From Escallonia rubra (lineage: Eukaryota; Streptophyta; Magnoliopsida; Escalloniales; Escalloniaceae), in contig JAVXUO010002747.1 in NCBI GenBank assembly GCA_033065855.1, positions 605,668 to 669,667 on the forward strand: a stretch of 64,000 nt of DNA. The letters run 5' to 3'. This document shows positions 60,163 to 64,000 of the stretch, one piece after another; the stretch's first letter is position 1, and each line of letters begins with the position of its first letter. The notes beneath the pieces are model-generated. The model saw only the letters and a list, made by a program, of their open reading frames with translations, was not told where the DNA came from and did no database searches. The position numbers and the translations under genes are program-made.

Positions 60163-61581
60163 GGGATAACTAGCGAATGACCCCCCGTACTATACACGGT
60201 GTGCGATTCCCCCCCCCCCCACTTACAGAATTGGGCACCTTAGACGAAAACCGTTAAATTTAACAGCGCGTGGTCAACACGCGTTGACTAACGATTGTTT
60301 TTTGTAAATGACATTTTTACCCATTCTGTTAGGGGTAATTACTAATGCCCCCATGTACTATATACGGTATGCGATTTCTCCCCCCCCACGTCAAACATAA
60401 CCACTTAACCCCCCACACTTACGAAAAATTGGGTACTTTAGACGGGTCTGTTATGAATATTCATGAAATGACCAAAATACCCTTATTTGCTTTCCCTATT
60501 TAAGTTTAATACCATTCTTTCGACTTCTTTTTCTCTCCTCTCAGACTTTTTACTCAATCCCACATGCACACACTCCACGCACACCCAGCACACACACACA
60601 CACACTCCACTCACACCCAGCACACAGACGCGCATCCACTGCAAACATACACACACGCTGCTCGCTTGCTGCTGTGGTGGCAATGTCATCACGAATCTGG
60701 TGCAGCCTCATCGGCGTGTAGCCGGTCATGGTGGTCATGGGACGCTGCTTGGCGCGATGTTGCGGATTGGGGTGGCACGACGACGGAGGTTAGACCTGCG
60801 ATTTGGGGACGTGGTCGTCAATCGTGGTGGCAGGGATCTGGACGGATGTGCGGCAATCAGAAGTCGATAGCCTGTGTCTGTGGGGATAGATGTTACCGGT
60901 GTTGATTGAGTCGGTCGGTTGGTGGCCGATGAAGAAGCCCCACTGGCTTGCAGACGCAAAGCCGTGGGAAATGGCAGAGATGAGGCAACTCATGACGATG
61001 TGTAGCCGGACAGTATAAAGTTGGGGGAGTTGGCCGGAGTGGTGGTTACTGTGACGCTGATCATGGTAGTTGTTGCGCCGGTGATATACCAACGACAATC
61101 GTGGTTCCTTTTTTTTTTGTGTAACTCCCTGGTGGTCGGAGAAAAAGACCAGTGGTTGTGCTCAGTGAATCACCAATTGTAGCAGGGTTGACCAGATGAG
61201 GAGGTGCAAATTACGTCAATCCCTTGTTTGCGGTGAATCTAGTAGCGCAGAATGGGGTGGGGGACTGGTCTGACGGGTGTGGGGGGGAAGGAAGGTGGGG
61301 AGGGTCATGGGCAAAATTGTCATTTAAATTTAACGGTTTTCATCTAAGGTGCCCAATTTCTGTAAGTGTAAGGCGGTTTAGTGGTTAATTTTGAAGTTGA
61401 GGGAGAGAAATTACACACCGTGTATAGTACAGGGGGTCGTTAGCTAATAAGGAAATAAGTGTATTTTGGTCATTTCACGCTATTCATAACGGACCCATCT
61501 AAGGTGCCCATTTTCTGTAACTGTGGAGGGGGGCAAATCGCACAACTTGTAAAGTAGAGGGGGTCATTTGCTATTTAACCC
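60163..61581. mobile_element. Mutator-like element with double, interleaved termini and perfect 9-bp TSD
   Basis: The outer ends are GGGATAACTAGCGAATGACC and, reverse-complemented, GGGTTAAATAGCAAATGACC. They are flanked by identical AAATATAAA at 60154-60162 and 61582-61590. A second pair of related ends lies inside (left from about 60332, right ending about 61450). The interior (about 60490-61300) is low complexity with ACAC and GGTGG-rich parts, without transposase. The 9-bp duplication points to the Mutator superfamily. Confidence 0.8.
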
Positions 61582-61797
61582 AAATATAAAAGGTTTGCTT
61601 TATTTCTTCTCATTAAATGAGATTAGTTTGTGGCGGAAGAGTCCGAGGCCCTGCCATATTTTGGGCCACTCACTACTTAATCTTGGTGTAGTACCCTCGG
61701 ACCTCTCGATTTGGGTTCTTAACATTGTTAGTAAGTATAATATTTTTGAACCATTTTAGGTTGGGGTGAAATTACATGCGTGTCCAACGACTCTAAT

Positions 61798-62643
61798 AGC
61801 CTGTTTGCGAGTTTTTGGAGGAGAGAAATAAAAGAAAGGAAGATAAAGGAATACAATTTTCCTTCCTCTTGTTTGTGAGTTTAAAAGAGAAAGGAAAACA
61901 TAATTCCTTTCTCTTATTTGTGAGTTTAGAAGAAAAGAAAAGAAAAGATACAACATCACATATACACCCTTATACAACAGTGTGTTAGACTTTAAAGTAT
62001 GGTCCTAACTAATAATATAATTCAGACGGAAAAAAAAATGGTCATTAAGGACATCACAAAAAGTCAATAGCATAATAATATATTAAGTCTCACATCACCG
62101 CTTAATGCCACAATAAAAACACACACAAACTAGTCATGAGTTGACTTCAAACATCTGACCATTCAAATCTAATTAGTGTCTAATCAAAAGCATAACAATC
62201 AGTCATAAGTCAACTCTAACACCCAAATATCCTATCAGCCACAATATGAACCTCTCGAGTGGACAACCAAATAAATTCCTCGGCCTTTTGAGATTCTTAT
62301 CTGAGATTGTAGGAGATGAAGCTAGCCACCACTTCTGTTTGTTTGTCATAAATGGTATGATCAGGTATTTTTTAAGAAGCCAAAGTCATTAAAAATGCAG
62401 TCATCATAATCTCATTGTTAGTATGGGCATTGTTAAAATATTACTTATGCGAGTTTCCTTTTCTCTCCGTTGCTTCCTAATTTTGGGAGGTAAGATTTAA
62501 AGACAAAAGAAGCCCAAACTTTTCTCCCTTTTATCTTCTTTTCTCTCCTTAAAAAAACTTAGAAACTAGAGAGAATGGAGAAAATGAGCTACTTTCCTTT
62601 CTATTCATCTCTTTCTCTCTTAAAAAAAACTCACAAATAGGCT
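61798..62643. mobile_element. TIR element, about 0.85 kb
   Basis: The left end reads AGCCTGTTTGCGAGTTTTTG. The right end, reverse-complemented, reads AGCCTATTTGTGAGTTTTTT. Internal GAGAAAGGAAA/TTTCCTTTCTC segments extend the inverted symmetry. No target duplication was recognised. Confidence 0.55.
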
Positions 62644-62759
62644 GTAAAAATTATCAAATACATCTTTTTAATGGACGAAATACAATTGGTGTTTGATATT
62701 AAGGGACGACTTTGTCCCTTTGTTTGTCTTAAACTTTCCTTCGTTTTCTAATAGTAAAC

Positions 62760-63356
62760 ACCCCACCCCCTCAATCCCGATCTTCATCAGTCGCTAACCA
62801 CTAACCCTACAAAGATCTACACAACACCCCTTCTCGGTCTTCACTCACCGTCATCGTACCCTGCTCTATCTTGGTGTGGATACCTACCAGGATCAGGCCA
62901 CTGTAAATGCTCACAACTACTACCTATTCAGTTGCAGCCCATGCCCCCTGTTTCTCTCTCTCTCTCTCGCCGTCTTTTGACCCTTCTCCTTGGCCCCCCC
63001 TCCGTATTCGGTCCTTGAACTCTCTCTCTCCCTCTTTTTCTACCCCTCTCTCTCTGTCTCTGTCCACTCCCTTTTCTTGTCGCTGCGGCCACTACCACAC
63101 CAAGCATCGACACAACCACCATCAACCCACACCCCGTTCCACTGCCACCCATTACCATCGCTCAATGCCATTGCTGCCACTACCTCTTATGCCATTGCCA
63201 TCACTGATTGCACCTACCACCACTACAACACAATACACCCACCATCGTCTTACCTCCACCATGAATTGTCTGCTTTACCGCTCCTTCCATGGAACAACTA
63301 AAATTGTTTACCGCTGCTTTACCGTTGGTCGTCTAATCACCATTGTCATTTTGTAG
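62760..63356 (+). repeat. CT- and CCA-rich low-complexity block
   Basis: Runs of CTCTCTCT and ACCACCA-type triplets produce long Ser/Pro/His/Thr frames on both strands. The style resembles the cores of the TIR elements in this window, but I did not find matching ends. Confidence 0.5.
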
Positions 63357-63479
63357 GGATTATGAACTAATTAAAAACAACTAAAATGGCCAGTTGAATC
63401 CATATCCAATTTAACCCACACATCACATGAATAAATCATATAAGAACAATTACCATTTGATCGAAGTATCCTTTGAATA

Positions 63480-63952
63480 TGTGATATCCCATATCAGATG
63501 TGGAAAAGCATGAGATTGCCTTGTAAGTACCTATTTGGCTAGCCTTTTTTAGGGAGACATTGCCCTGTGGTGGGGCAGTGGGTCGAGTCATTACAGATGG
63601 TATCAGAGCCGACTCTCGAAAGCTCCGCTTGAGCTATCCAGTCGAGTTGCCGATGGTTGACGGAAACGAATGTAAGCCCTGGTATACCCCACATCAAGGA
63701 TGGTTGGGGCAACAAAGAGTGAGCCATGTATATCCCACGTTTGTTAGAAATGAAGATTATGGGCTATGTGTGATCGAGTCCCAGAGAGGATATTAAGGCA
63801 CAAGGAGAGGAGTTTGTGACATCCCACATAAGATATGAGGTATTATGAGATTGCTTTACAAGACCTTGTCAAGAAACTCATAAGTACCTACTTGGCTAGC
63901 CTTTTTAAGGGAGGCATTGCCCTGTGGTAGGCCTGTGGACCAGGTCGTTACA
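63480..63952 (+). mobile_element. Complete TRIM retrotransposon (miniature LTR element)
   Basis: Direct terminal repeats of 116 bp (63480-63595) and 138 bp (63815-63952) both start TG and end TTACA. They share TACCTA(T/C)TTGGCTAGCC and GGCATTGCCCTGTGG-type text. Two bases after the first repeat is TGGTATCAGAGCC (63598-63610), the usual plant primer-binding site for initiator Met tRNA. A purine tract AAGGAGAGGAG (63802-63812) precedes the second repeat. The internal region is about 220 bp with no gag or pol, so it must depend on other elements. No clear 5-bp target duplication is visible. Confidence 0.85.
63598..63610 (+). promoter_or_regulatory. Primer-binding site of the TRIM (Met-tRNA type)
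   Basis: TGGTATCAGAGCC is complementary to the 3' end of initiator methionine tRNA and is the most common plant retrotransposon primer site. Confidence 0.85.
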
Positions 63953-64000
63953 AATTAATTAAAATATACACCAACTTTAGTTTTGGATTTAAGGTGGAGG

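Noticed and set aside
62907-63356. 149-codon plus-strand frame
   Set aside because: It is Ser/Leu/His/Pro low-complexity sequence from CTCTCT and CCACCA runs, with open frames on the other strand as well.

Overview
The window is nuclear DNA of a flowering plant, most likely a eudicot: spliced genes with GT-AG introns, AT-rich introns and spacers, plant-specific gene families, and many short non-autonomous DNA transposons. I could not name the species. Gene models were assembled by hand from splice signals and conserved protein motifs; each complete model closes in frame.

Layout. (1) 1-6172, plus strand: the 3' half of a tryptophan synthase alpha chain gene (last five exons), with a decayed LINE reverse transcriptase upstream and a perfect 111-bp tandem duplication in an intron. 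(2) 6173-11354: a transposon-rich spacer with a Mutator-like element, a hAT-like element and a CCA-rich repeat. (3) 11355-20364, minus strand: a complete 13-exon GCN5/HAG1 histone acetyltransferase gene (556 aa); its first intron holds a CCA-rich repeat and a TIR element, and its upstream region holds a cluster of TGGGCC/GGCCCA motifs. (4) 22838-25243, minus strand: a five-exon gene for an unrecognised 172-aa protein, whose stop codon lies inside a four-copy 110-bp tandem array; a decayed copy of its 5' end lies near 32.0-32.4 kb. (5) 25.8-38.1 kb: mostly non-genic, with LTR fragments and two TIR elements. (6) 38127-46183, minus strand: a complete 16-exon guanylate-binding-protein-like GTPase (599 aa) with signal peptide, P-loop, C-terminal membrane segments and a 20-nt microexon. 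(7) 46.2-53.9 kb: spacer with two hAT-like elements that have recognisable 8-bp target duplications. (8) 53917-56651, plus strand: a two-exon 3-ketoacyl-CoA synthase with its catalytic residues intact. (9) 56730-58492: a collapsed, collinear second copy of three pieces of the guanylate-binding gene region, abutting the KCS gene. (10) 58.5-64.0 kb: TIR elements, one with a perfect 9-bp target duplication and interleaved double termini, and a complete TRIM retrotransposon at the right edge.

The four recognised genes serve unrelated functions (tryptophan synthesis, chromatin acetylation, a GBP-type GTPase, very-long-chain fatty acid elongation) and are not a pathway cluster. The most unusual structures are the interleaved Mutator-like element, the collapsed segmental duplication, the coding-end/minisatellite overlap, and the CCA-rich module found in two places.
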